Origin: Streptomyces sp. RFCAC02
GTDB lineage: Bacteria; Actinomycetota; Actinomycetes; Streptomycetales; Streptomycetaceae
Length of the DNA: 64,000 bases
Direction: 5' to 3'
Assembly (NCBI RefSeq): GCF_004193175.1
Contig: NZ_SAUH01000001.1
Location: 847,501 to 911,500, forward strand
Positions 51,864 to 59,739 of the stretch are shown piece after piece (the first letter of the stretch is position 1; every line of letters begins with the position of its first letter). The notes beneath the pieces were generated by a model. The model was not told where the DNA came from. It was given only the letters and a program-made list of their open reading frames with translations, and ran no database searches. A program made the position numbers and the translations under genes.

Positions 51864-52267
51864 TGGACCCGTCTCCTGCCCGCGCCCGCGGAGCCGGCGC
51901 TGTGCGGCGAGTGCAGGCGCGTGATCTCCAGCTCTATGGCGCTGGTCTCCATGCCCGCGAGCTCCCGCAGCCGTTCCGCGATCCGGCCGCGCACGGCGCG
52001 GCAGCGGGCGGCGATGTCGCACGGGTAGCCCAGTTCGAACTCGACCCGCACGCCGGCGAGACCGCCGGTGCCCGCCGGGCCGGGCGGGCGGCGCACGACC
52101 GCCGTCGCGCGCGGCCTGGCGTCCGGCGTGCGCGGGCGCGTGTTCTCCGGGCCGGCGCGCAGGGCCTCCCACGCCGCCTGGGCGGCGAGCTTGGCGACCA
52201 CGCGCTCCGAGACCCGGGTCGTGCCGCGCTCGGCGGCGGGCACGGGCGCCGTCAGGACCGGCTCCAC
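51860..52267 (-). CDS. Asp23/Gls24-family protein (second copy)
   Basis: A 135-residue Asp23/Gls24 protein. The fold is seen in RVSERVVAKLAAQAAWEAL, then VRVEFELGYPCDIAARCRAV and ELAGMETSAIELEITRLH. The usual pattern of one strand-helix-strand repeat is kept, with a Pro/Arg-rich insert (about 48-65). It is soluble and should join the AmaP-anchored complex. GTG 52267 begins two bases after the stop of the small membrane gene. It is third in the five-gene cluster. Confidence 0.82.
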   Translation of the reverse strand: MEPVLTAPVPAAERGTTRVSERVVAKLAAQAAWEALRAGPENTRPRTPDARPRATAVVRRPPGPAGTGGLAGVRVEFELGYPCDIAARCRAVRGRIAERLRELAGMETSAIELEITRLHSPHSAGSAGAGRRRVQ

Positions 52268-52270
52268 GGG

Positions 52271-52465
52271 TCAGCCCCGCCGGTCGTCGCGGCGTTCGCG
52301 GTCACGGGGCCGGAAGAAGTCCCCCGGGTCCAGGTCGCCGTCGGCGAACCTGCCGAACCCGATCGCCCCCAGGGCGGCCACCAGCAGAAAGGCGGCGAAC
52401 CCGCCGAAGTACCCGGCGAAACCGAGTGCCATGCCGGCGATCATGCCGGCCACAGCCATGTTCAT
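52271..52465 (-). CDS. Small membrane protein of the Asp23 cluster
   Basis: A 64-residue protein with a glycine-rich hydrophobic region (MAVAGMIAGMALGFAGYFGG followed by FAAFLLVAALGAIGFG) that can span the membrane once or twice, and a very charged C-terminal tail (DGDLDPGDFFRPRDRERRDD). It resembles the DUF2273 class found in Asp23/amaP operons. The ATG at 52465 is 55 bases after the first Asp23 gene, and its stop is three bases before the next start. Confidence 0.75.
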   Translation of the reverse strand: MNMAVAGMIAGMALGFAGYFGGFAAFLLVAALGAIGFGRFADGDLDPGDFFRPRDRERRDDRRG

Positions 52466-52520
52466 CCTGCGCTCCTCGGGTCACGTGCCCCGCGTGCCCT
52501 GCCCGTGCTCAGCGGCGCCG

Positions 52521-52991
52521 CTACTGCAGCGGCGGCCGTTCCTCCTCGTCACCGCCGTCGTCCGGGAGCCGCACATCACCGATGTCGATGTTGACCTCGA
52601 CGACCTCGAGGCCCGTCATCCGCTCCACGGCCGCGACGACGCCCTCCCGTACCGTACGGGAGACCTCGGCGATCGATACGCCGTACTCCACAACGATTTC
52701 GAGATCGAGCGCCGTCTGCACCTCCCCCACCTCGGCCCTGATGCCCCGGGTGGCGGCCCTGCTCCCACCCGGTACCCGGTCCCGCACGGTGTCGAACGTG
52801 CGGGCGAGGCCGCTGCCCATGGCGTGCACGCCCGGCACGTCACGGGCCGCCATGCCGGCGATCTTGGCGACCACGCCGTCCGCGATGGTCGTGCGGCCGC
52901 GGTCGGCGGGTTCGGCCGTGCCCCGGCGGGCGGCGGGCGGCGGGGTGCTGCCGGGCACCTCGGTGGTGCCGTCGGTGGCGGCGTCGGTCAT
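52521..52991 (-). CDS. Asp23/Gls24-family envelope-stress protein
   Basis: A 156-residue Asp23/Gls24 protein and the first gene of the cluster. Its core is GRTTIADGVVAKIAGMAARD, VPGVHAMGS, GIRAEVGEVQTALDLEIVVE and RTVREGVVAAVERMTGLEVV, ending in an acidic DIGDVRLPDDGGDEEERPP tail. The N-terminus (about 35 residues) is low complexity. Family members are abundant alkaline- and envelope-stress proteins that gather at the membrane. The cluster may be induced by cell-wall stress, though no promoter motif was found. Confidence 0.85.
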   Translation of the reverse strand: MTDAATDGTTEVPGSTPPPAARRGTAEPADRGRTTIADGVVAKIAGMAARDVPGVHAMGSGLARTFDTVRDRVPGGSRAATRGIRAEVGEVQTALDLEIVVEYGVSIAEVSRTVREGVVAAVERMTGLEVVEVNIDIGDVRLPDDGGDEEERPPLQ

Positions 52992-53110
52992 GACTTCCGT
53001 TCACCCCTTCCGGGCATGGCGTGGTGCCGGTCCTGTTGCCACACTATGCGGGCACGCGCGACGGCGTGATCACCGCGGGCCGAACGAGTGGCCGGCCCGC
53101 TCGCCGTCCC

Positions 53111-53902
53111 CTACTCGCCGAGGCCCGCCAGGTCGCGGAGGCGCCGGGCCTGCGCGGCGCGCTCGGCGGCGCGCTGGGCGTCGTAGTCGCGGTCGGCAGC
53201 ACCCAGGAGCAGCGCCTTCGTCTCGACGAGCGCGTCGCGCGGGGCGTCGAGCAGCGCCGCGGCCAGGTCGGTGGCGGCCGCGTCGAGATCGGCGCGCGCG
53301 ACCGCGAGCTGCGCCAGGCCGATGCGGACGGCCTCGTCGGCCCCCACGGACCTGCCGGTCGCGCAGATCTCCAGCGCGCGCCCGTACCCCACCAGGGCGG
53401 TCAGCGGCTTGGTGCCGGCCAGGTCGGGGACCAGGCCGAGGGAGGTCTCGCGCATGGCGAACTCCGCGTCGTCACCGCAGATCCGCAGGTCGCAGGCCAG
53501 CGCGAGCTGGAATCCCGCGCCGATCGCGTGGCCCCCCACGGCGGCGACGGACACGATGTCCGGGCGGCGCCACCACGTGAACGCCTCCTGGAACGTGCTC
53601 AGGGCCGCGTCCAGGGCGGCGTCGTCGTAGCGTGCCAGCTCGGGCAGCGAAAGATCGCCGCCCGGCTCCCCGGCGAGACCGCCCGCGGTGAACGCCCGCC
53701 GGTCCAGGCCCGCGGAGAACGAGGGACCCTCGCCCCGCAGGACGACGACCCGCACGTCCCCCCGCAGCAGGCGCCCGGTCTCGGCCAGGGCGCGCCACAT
53801 GGCGGGGGTCTGGGCGTTGCGCCGGTCCGCGCGGGCGAGCGTCACGGTCGCCACGGCGTCCTGGACGGTGACACGCACACCGTCACGGTCGAGCAGGGTC
53901 AT
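53111..53902 (-). CDS. Enoyl-CoA hydratase/isomerase
   Basis: A 263-residue crotonase-fold enzyme. ACP/CoA-binding region RVVVLRGEGPSFSAGLDRRA (about 55-75) and the oxyanion-hole segment AAVGGHAIGAGFQLALACDL (about 117-137) are clear; the Glu/Asp pair in the second segment is less certain (CGDDAEFAMRETSLGLVPDL). It would hydrate or isomerise an enoyl-CoA in fatty-acid or aromatic-acid breakdown. The gene order enoyl-CoA hydratase, gbn, ABC-F is conserved in Streptomyces. It is preceded by the Asp23 cluster, not co-transcribed. Confidence 0.9.
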   Translation of the reverse strand: MTLLDRDGVRVTVQDAVATVTLARADRRNAQTPAMWRALAETGRLLRGDVRVVVLRGEGPSFSAGLDRRAFTAGGLAGEPGGDLSLPELARYDDAALDAALSTFQEAFTWWRRPDIVSVAAVGGHAIGAGFQLALACDLRICGDDAEFAMRETSLGLVPDLAGTKPLTALVGYGRALEICATGRSVGADEAVRIGLAQLAVARADLDAAATDLAAALLDAPRDALVETKALLLGAADRDYDAQRAAERAAQARRLRDLAGLGE

Positions 53903-54018
53903 GGGCGGCCTTCCGTCACAGGGGCCGGGAACCCGCCGGCCGGCTTGCCCGGCGGTACCCGCAGCGTAACGGTGGGGCCGCCCCGCCCGTCAGGGGGTCG
54001 GGGGGAATCGGGAGGGGA

Positions 54019-54240
54019 TCAGGGAGTGGGGTTCTTCCTGCCGCGCGTGGCGCCGCCCCTGCCGCGCAGGGTGACGTCCGCCTCGCTCAGCATCCGGTGG
54101 ACGAATCCGTAGCTCCGGCCGGTCTCCTGGGCCAGGGCGCGGATGCTCGCACCGGATTCGTACTTGCGCTTCAGGTCTGCCGCGAGCTGCTCGCGCGCGG
54201 GGCCGGTCACCCGGCTGCCCTTCTTCAGAGTCTCGGCCAC
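54019..54240 (-). CDS. gbn: Gbn, GATC-binding nucleoid-associated protein
   Basis: A 73-residue basic DNA-binding protein. It reads AETLKKGSRVTGPAREQLAA, then DLKRKYESGASIRALAQETG and RSYGFVHRMLSEADVTLRGR, a helix-turn-helix with an Arg-rich, Gly-rich tail (GGATRGRKNPTP). It matches Gbn of S. coelicolor, a small nucleoid protein reported to bind GATC sequences. The GTG at 54240 has GAGGAGG at five bases; an ATG at 54306 would add unrelated residues and is rejected. Four GATC sites occur upstream (54279-54532), so autoregulation is plausible. Confidence 0.9.
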   Translation of the reverse strand: MAETLKKGSRVTGPAREQLAADLKRKYESGASIRALAQETGRSYGFVHRMLSEADVTLRGRGGATRGRKNPTP

Positions 54241-54278
54241 CCGTGCCTCCTCGTGGAAGTGCGCTCTGTGACTCTCAT

Positions 54279-54532
54279 GATCACCCCTATCCGTCATCCT
54301 GGCCACCCATTCGTCTCCGCCCGTACGACAAACGGACCACGGATGACGTGGGGCGTGGGGGGCGCGTGATGGGGGGTGCGGCGGGTGAAGGCGGGGAAAG
54401 CGCAGGTCAGCGGGGTGAGCGCGGGGGCGGGGGCGGGGCGGCTGCGCCGGGGCGCCAACACGCCGGGGTACGAGCCCCCCTCACTCAGATGAATGATCAA
54501 GCATCGGCCGAATGATCCACCCGGCCATGATC
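54279..54532. promoter_or_regulatory. GATC-rich gap upstream of gbn
   Basis: In the 379-base gene-free gap between gbn and the ABC-F gene, GATC occurs at 54279-54282, 54495-54498, 54514-54517 and 54529-54532, three of them within 38 bases. No other coding region is seen here. GATC is the reported Gbn recognition core. The right-hand cluster lies 255-290 bases before the gbn start and near the 3' end of the ABC-F gene. Confidence 0.5.
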
Positions 54533-54619
54533 ACCCTGCGGTGCCCGGGGCGGGACGCCGGCCGTCACGGGGGGTCACGGCGGGCGGGGGCGGCGCCCCG
54601 GGCACGGTGCGGCGGCGGC

Positions 54620-56218
54620 TCAGGCCAGGGCGACGAGGTCGGCGTAGTCCGGGCTCCACAGGTCCTCGACGCCGTCGGGCAGCATGATGACGCGCTCGGG
54701 CTGGAGCGCGTCCACGGCGCCCTCGTCGTGCGTGACGAGGACGACGGCGCCGGTGAAGCTGTGCAGCGCGCCGAGGATCTCCTCGCGGCTCGCGGGGTCG
54801 AGGTTGTTGGTGGGCTCGTCCAGCAGGAGGACGTTCGCCGAGGACACGACGAGGGTGGCGAGGGCCAGGCGGGTCTTCTCGCCGCCGGAGAGGACGCCGG
54901 CCGGCTTGTCCACGTCGTCGCCGGAGAAGAGGAACGAGCCCAGCGTCTTGCGGACGTCGACCAGGTCGAGGTCCGGGGCGGCGGACCGCATGTTCTCCAG
55001 GACGGTGCGGTCGGGGTCGAGGGTCTCGTGCTCCTGGGCGTAGTAGCCGAGCTTGAGGCCGTGCCCCGGGGTGACGCGGCCGGTGTCGGGCTTCTCGACA
55101 CCCGCGAGGAGCCGCAGCAGCGTCGTCTTGCCGGCGCCGTTGAGGCCGAGGATGACGACGCGGGAGCCCTTGTCGATGGCGAGGGACACGTCGGTGAAGA
55201 TCTCCAGCGAGCCGTACGACTTCGACAGGCCGTCGGCGGTCAGCGGCGTCCTGCCGCACGGCGCCGGGTCGGGGAAGCGCAGCTTGGCCACCTTGTCGGA
55301 CTGGCGCTCGGCCTCCAGACCGGCCAGGAGGCGTTCGGCGCGGCGGGCCATGTTCTGCGCGGCGGTGGCCTTGGTGGCCTTGGCGCGCATCTTGTCCGCC
55401 TGGGCGCTGAGGGCCGCGGCCTTCTTCTCCGCGTTGGCCCGCTCGCGCTTGCGGCGCCGCTCGTCGGCCTCGCGCTGGACCTGGTACTGCTTCCAGCCCA
55501 TGTTGTAGACGTCGATGGCGGCGCGGTTGGCGTCGAGGTAGAAGACCTTGTTGACGACGGTCTCGACCAGGTCGATGTCGTGGGAGATGACGATGAGGCC
55601 GCCGCGGTACGTCTTCAGGAAGTCGCGCAGCCACACGATGGAGTCGGCGTCGAGGTGGTTCGTCGGCTCGTCGAGCAGCAGGACGTCGGCGTCGGAGAAG
55701 AGGATGCGGGCCAGTTCGACGCGGCGGCGCTGACCGCCGGACAGGGTGTGCAGGGGCTGGCCGAGGACGCGGTCGGGCAGCCCGAGGCTGGCGGCGATGG
55801 TGGCGGCCTCGGCCTCGGCGGCGTATCCCCCGCGGGTGAGGAACTCGGTCTCCAGCCGCTCGTACCTCCGCATGGCGCGGTCCCTGACGTCGCCCTGGCC
55901 GCTGGCCATGCGCTGCTCGCTCTCGCGCATGCCGCGCAGGACGCTGTCGAGGCCGCGGGCGGCGAGGACGCGGTCGCGGGCGAGGACGTCGAGGTCCCCG
56001 GTGCGGGGGTCCTGGGGGAGGTAGCCGACCTCGCCGGAGCGGGTGATGGTGCCGCCGGCCGGGACGCCCTCGCCTGCGAGGCACTTCGTGAGGGTGGTCT
56101 TGCCCGCGCCGTTGCGGCCGACGAGGCCGACGCGGTCGCCCTGGGCGACGCGGAACGAGGCGCTTTCGATGAGGACGCGGGCGCCGGCACGCAGTTCGAC
56201 GGCACTGGCGGTGATCAT
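54620..56218 (-). CDS. ABC-F type ATPase (EttA/Uup class)
   Basis: A 532-residue soluble protein with two ABC domains: Walker A GRNGAGKTT (about 35-43) with LSGGQRRRVE and LLLDEPTNHLD, then GLNGAGKTT (near 345) with LSGGEKTRLAL and LLLDEPTNNLD. The linker between them (RREADERRRKRERANAEKKA) is a charged helix, as in ABC-F ribosome-binding factors. There are no membrane helices. It likely acts on the translating ribosome; a resistance role cannot be judged from sequence. The 179-base gap upstream holds no ORF. Confidence 0.92.
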   Translation of the reverse strand: MITASAVELRAGARVLIESASFRVAQGDRVGLVGRNGAGKTTLTKCLAGEGVPAGGTITRSGEVGYLPQDPRTGDLDVLARDRVLAARGLDSVLRGMRESEQRMASGQGDVRDRAMRRYERLETEFLTRGGYAAEAEAATIAASLGLPDRVLGQPLHTLSGGQRRRVELARILFSDADVLLLDEPTNHLDADSIVWLRDFLKTYRGGLIVISHDIDLVETVVNKVFYLDANRAAIDVYNMGWKQYQVQREADERRRKRERANAEKKAAALSAQADKMRAKATKATAAQNMARRAERLLAGLEAERQSDKVAKLRFPDPAPCGRTPLTADGLSKSYGSLEIFTDVSLAIDKGSRVVILGLNGAGKTTLLRLLAGVEKPDTGRVTPGHGLKLGYYAQEHETLDPDRTVLENMRSAAPDLDLVDVRKTLGSFLFSGDDVDKPAGVLSGGEKTRLALATLVVSSANVLLLDEPTNNLDPASREEILGALHSFTGAVVLVTHDEGAVDALQPERVIMLPDGVEDLWSPDYADLVALA

Positions 56219-56397
56219 GGACGGTACTCCTGGACGGGACGGGTCGGGCTGCGGGACGGGAGGGCGTGAGCCCGCTAAGCCGTACGGGCCATGAGGGAGG
56301 AACTGTCCATACGGGCCAGTCTAACGGCGCGGCGCAACCGGTTTACGCGCCCGCGGCCCCCGCCCCGCGCCCGGTGGGCACGGGGCGGGCGTGGCGG

Positions 56398-57783
56398 TCA
56401 CGCGCCGCCGGTGTGGACCTGGAAGGCGGCCCGGCGGACGCGGCGGGCCGTCGTGGCGTCGGGGTGGGCCGCCGCGAGCGCCAGCAGGACCTGGACGGTA
56501 CGGGGGTGGCCGCACGTCCTGATGTCGGTGAGGAGCTGGGCCAGCGACGGCTGGGGAGCGGCGTCGAGGTGGTCGAGGAGGAGGCGTTCCGCGCCGTTCT
56601 CGTGGGCGGCGGACGCCGTGTCGACCCACAGCCAGGTCGCCTCGGCCGGGGTCAGGACGCCGTGGTGGGAGTCGGCGTGGTCGCGCGGGTCGCCGCCCTC
56701 GTGGTCGGCGAGCCACAGGAGGGCGTACGGGCGCAGGACGGGCTCGGCGGCGGCCTCCCGCACGGCGGCGGTGGCGGGCGCGCCGACGACTCGCAGGGCC
56801 TCGAACGCCAGGCCGCGGATGAGGGCGTCCTCGCCCCTCGCGGCGTCGAGGAGTTCGGCGACGGCCGGGCCGGTGGCGCGGGCGGCGAGCCAGGCGCGGT
56901 ACTCGGCGCGCGCGGGTCCCGGTGTGAGGGCGGCGCAGCCGCGGAGCATCGCGACGGCCGACTGCTCGATGTTGCCGGCGCCGGAGGGGCTCTGCGCGGC
57001 GATGCAGATCTGTTCGAGCTTGGTCCACATCGCCCAGCTCCCGAGGTCGGTGAGGCGGGCGCGGACCGGCCGTGAGCCGCGGGCGTGGAGGGTGAGGGCA
57101 CCGGCGGCGGCCAGGGTGTCGAGGGCCCAGCCGAGGAGCCGTACCTGTTCGGCGGCGTCGGCGCGTATGCCGGGGCCTTCGGGCGGCGGCGCGGCGCGGT
57201 CGGCGCGGATTTCGGTGACGCGGCGGGTGAGGAGGTCGACCAGGCCGTCCGCCGTGACGGCGCCGGCCGACAGGTGCATGACCGACAGCAGTTGCGGGAC
57301 GGCGGCGACGATGTCGGCGGCGAGGTGCGGGTCGGCGGCCTCGGGGGCGGGGCGGGACAGCGACCAGGCGTCGAAGAGGGCGACCCAGCCGCGCAGGACG
57401 GCGGTGTCGTCCCGGTCCCAGGCGCGCAGGCGCCAGCCGCCGCGGACGGCGCCGCCCTCGCCCGCCGGTTCGATGAGGCCGGCGAGGCGTGCGCGGCCCC
57501 AGTGGTCGCGCACGCCGGCCGGGCCGAGGCCGAGGTCGGCGGCCGCCGCCGCGATGTCGGTCTCGGGCGAGCGGCCGGTGCGGTCGGCCCAGCGGGCGAG
57601 CCGGACGGCGTCGGCGAGGAGCGTGCGGGCCTGCGCGGCCAGCCGGTCCTGGGGGGCGATGCCCCGGGGTGGCCGGGGCGGTGTGCGTCGGCCGACCGCA
57701 CCGCGCCGGGCGACGGCGGTGCGCTGGGGTGGTGTCTGGGGGACAAGTCGCAACCGGGGCTCACGCGGAGTTCGGGACGTCAC
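56398..57783 (-). CDS. Conserved hypothetical protein (helical repeat)
   Basis: A 461-residue protein I do not recognise as a named family. It starts with a basic, disordered region (SRTPREPRLRLVPQTPPQRT through RTPPRPPRGI) and continues as mostly alpha-helical sequence with repeated Ala/Leu helices (AAIREAAAEPVLRPYALLWL-type, and RGLAFEALRVVGAPATAAVRE), suggesting HEAT-like repeats. The C-terminus ends in basic LLALAAAHPDATTARRVRRA. No enzyme motif is seen. GTG 57783 is a tentative start with no clear ribosome site. Confidence 0.75.
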   Translation of the reverse strand: MTSRTPREPRLRLVPQTPPQRTAVARRGAVGRRTPPRPPRGIAPQDRLAAQARTLLADAVRLARWADRTGRSPETDIAAAAADLGLGPAGVRDHWGRARLAGLIEPAGEGGAVRGGWRLRAWDRDDTAVLRGWVALFDAWSLSRPAPEAADPHLAADIVAAVPQLLSVMHLSAGAVTADGLVDLLTRRVTEIRADRAAPPPEGPGIRADAAEQVRLLGWALDTLAAAGALTLHARGSRPVRARLTDLGSWAMWTKLEQICIAAQSPSGAGNIEQSAVAMLRGCAALTPGPARAEYRAWLAARATGPAVAELLDAARGEDALIRGLAFEALRVVGAPATAAVREAAAEPVLRPYALLWLADHEGGDPRDHADSHHGVLTPAEATWLWVDTASAAHENGAERLLLDHLDAAPQPSLAQLLTDIRTCGHPRTVQVLLALAAAHPDATTARRVRRAAFQVHTGGA

Positions 57784-57856
57784 CCGAGCAGTTTCACCGT
57801 TCGGGGCCGGAATCCCAAACTCCCCGCACAGGGACTTGTATGACGAGTAGTACCGG

Positions 57857-58972
57857 TCACATGAGTGGGGTGAGGAAGCGGCGCAGGACCTCCTCGTAGC
57901 CGGCGGGGTCCGCGTTCCACATGGCGGCGTGGCCCGCCTCCGGGACGGGGTGCAGCGTCGCCGTCTGCGGGTGCCGGTCCACCAGGGCACGGGACGCGTC
58001 CCACGGGGCCAGTGTGTCGTCGGGGCCGTGGACGACGAGGACGGGCAGCGTCGAACTCCGCGCGTGCTCGTCCAGGTCGGGCGGCGGCTGCTCGACGTCC
58101 TCGGTGGCGCGCAGGGCCAGCGGCCACAGCGCCCCCGGAACGCCGCGGTGCCGCGCCAGCGCCCGGACCGTCGCGGCCGGGTCGAGGACCGGCGAGTCGA
58201 GGATCAGGCCCTTCACCTCGGAGCGCAGCGGCGAGCGGACCACCGTGTTGAGGGCCGCCGTCGCGCCCGTCGAGAAGCCGTACAGGGCGATGCCGCGCGC
58301 CCCCTGCCGCAGCGCGAACCGGACGGCGGACTCGGCGTCGGGCCACTCGGCCGACCCCATCCCGGCCGGCTCGGGCGCCCCCGGCTGATCGGGACGGTCG
58401 CCGGGGACGAGGACGGTCAGCTCCTGCTGGTGCAGGAACGGCAGGACGTTGAGGGCCTGCTCGCGCGTCGCGCCCATGCCGTGCAGGACGACGACCCACA
58501 CGTCGCGCAGGCCGGGCACCAGCCAGCCCGGCAGCGTGCCGCGCTCGCCGGTGATCTCCACGTCCTCGTACTCGATGCCGAACGCGCTGCGCGGGTCGCC
58601 GGTGTGGAGCTGCGGCGAGAGGGTCACGGCCGAGCCGGGCCGCAGCTCGCCGCGCGTCACGCGCTCCAGGCGGCGGACCACCGTGTCGGGGCCGCCGTCC
58701 TCCGTGTCGTCGAGGACCGGGCCGACGATCGCGTGGCAGTCCTTGCCGACGAGCGCGTACAGGCCCGGCAGGACCGACTCGGCGGTCCTGGTGAGCGTCA
58801 CGCGCCCGGCGGCGGTGCCGTGCACGGTCAGCCGGGCGCTGGGGAACGCCGCCGGGCCGCCGCGGGTCCGGCGGGTCGTGACGGCGACCGTGAGGGCCGC
58901 CGCCGCTCCGGCAGTGAGCAGGGTGGTGGCGGCCACGGCCGCCGTAGTGCGCCGACGCATACGTTCAAGCAT
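57857..58972 (-). CDS. Membrane-anchored alpha/beta hydrolase
   Basis: A 371-residue alpha/beta-fold hydrolase with an N-terminal hydrophobic segment (RRTTAAVAATTLLTAGAAAA, about 7-30) that is an anchor or signal peptide. The catalytic region has VVVLHGMGATREQALNVLPF (oxyanion), the nucleophile elbow YGFSTGATAAL with Ser near residue 227, an acid in VVHGPDDTLAPWD and the terminal His in PEAGHAAMWNADP. It resembles dipeptidyl-peptidase-like or esterase-type secreted hydrolases. It overlaps the aldolase-like gene by eight bases, so the two are coupled. Confidence 0.88.
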   Translation of the reverse strand: MLERMRRRTTAAVAATTLLTAGAAAALTVAVTTRRTRGGPAAFPSARLTVHGTAAGRVTLTRTAESVLPGLYALVGKDCHAIVGPVLDDTEDGGPDTVVRRLERVTRGELRPGSAVTLSPQLHTGDPRSAFGIEYEDVEITGERGTLPGWLVPGLRDVWVVVLHGMGATREQALNVLPFLHQQELTVLVPGDRPDQPGAPEPAGMGSAEWPDAESAVRFALRQGARGIALYGFSTGATAALNTVVRSPLRSEVKGLILDSPVLDPAATVRALARHRGVPGALWPLALRATEDVEQPPPDLDEHARSSTLPVLVVHGPDDTLAPWDASRALVDRHPQTATLHPVPEAGHAAMWNADPAGYEEVLRRFLTPLM

Positions 58973-59669
58973 GGTCCCCTTCCGGCGGATCGGCCACCGG
59001 AGCGCCGTGCGTGCCGTAACCGCGCAGGTGGCGGGCGACGTCGTCGAGTTCGGCCGGTGAGAGGAGCGTCGGGGCGCGCCCCGGCACGGCGGCGGCGGCC
59101 AGCCAGACCCGGCACATCCATTCGAGCTGCTGCGTGTTCTCGTACGCCTGGTGCAGGTCGCGGCCGACGACGAGGGTGCCGTGGTTGCGCAGCAGGCAGG
59201 CGGTACGGTCGCGCAGGGCGGTGACGGCGTGCCGCGCCAGGTCCTCGCTCCCGTAGCGCGCGTACGGCGCGACGCGCACCGGGCCGCCGAGCGCGGCGGT
59301 CATGTAGTGGATGGCGGGCAGCTCGTCCACGAGGGTGGACACGGCCGTGGCGTGGACGGCGTGCGTGTGCACGACGGCGCCCGCGCCGGTCGCCCGGAGG
59401 ACGGCCAGGTGCAGCGGCAGCTCGCTCGTCGGCGGGAGCGCGCCGTGGACGACGCGGCCGTCGGCGAGGTCCACCGCGAGCAGGTCGCGGGCGCCCAGCC
59501 GCTCGTACGGCACACCACTCGGAGTGACCAGGACGGTGCCGCCCACGCGGACCGAGAGGTTGCCCGACGTGCCGACGACGAGGCCGTCCGCGACGGCGCG
59601 CAGCGCGTGGTCGAGGAGTGCGGTCCAGGCACTGCGCCAAGAATCAGGAACACGCTGCCGCAAATTCAT
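58965..59669 (-). CDS. Class II aldolase/adducin family protein
   Basis: A 234-residue zinc aldolase-fold protein. Substrate and phosphate-binding GTSGNLSVRVGGTVLVTPSG (about 32-52) and the zinc-ligand motif VVHTHAVHAT (His93, His95 area) are visible; the third His is in LRNHGTLVVG. The general base Glu is less certain. It resembles L-fuculose- and L-ribulose-phosphate enzymes, but the substrate is unknown. It overlaps the hydrolase start by eight bases; both are read from a promoter shared with the divergent phosphate transporter. Confidence 0.9.
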   Translation of the reverse strand: MNLRQRVPDSWRSAWTALLDHALRAVADGLVVGTSGNLSVRVGGTVLVTPSGVPYERLGARDLLAVDLADGRVVHGALPPTSELPLHLAVLRATGAGAVVHTHAVHATAVSTLVDELPAIHYMTAALGGPVRVAPYARYGSEDLARHAVTALRDRTACLLRNHGTLVVGRDLHQAYENTQQLEWMCRVWLAAAAVPGRAPTLLSPAELDDVARHLRGYGTHGAPVADPPEGDHA

Positions 59670-59739
59670 CTCCCGTTCACCTATTCACCCTACGTTAACG
59701 GCGTTTGCTCACCCGCCCGCCGAATGATTGTCCAGGTAC
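59670..59739. promoter_or_regulatory. Divergent promoter region with possible PHO-box repeats
   Basis: This 70-base AT-richer gap separates the aldolase and the phosphate-transporter genes. ATTCACC (59683-59689) and GTTAACG (59694-59700) are 11 bases apart, the repeat spacing of Streptomyces PhoP boxes; a GTTCACC copy at 59675-59681 is out of phase. The fit to GTTCACC-like consensus is partial. A PhoP-controlled phosphate transporter would make sense here. Confidence 0.35.
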
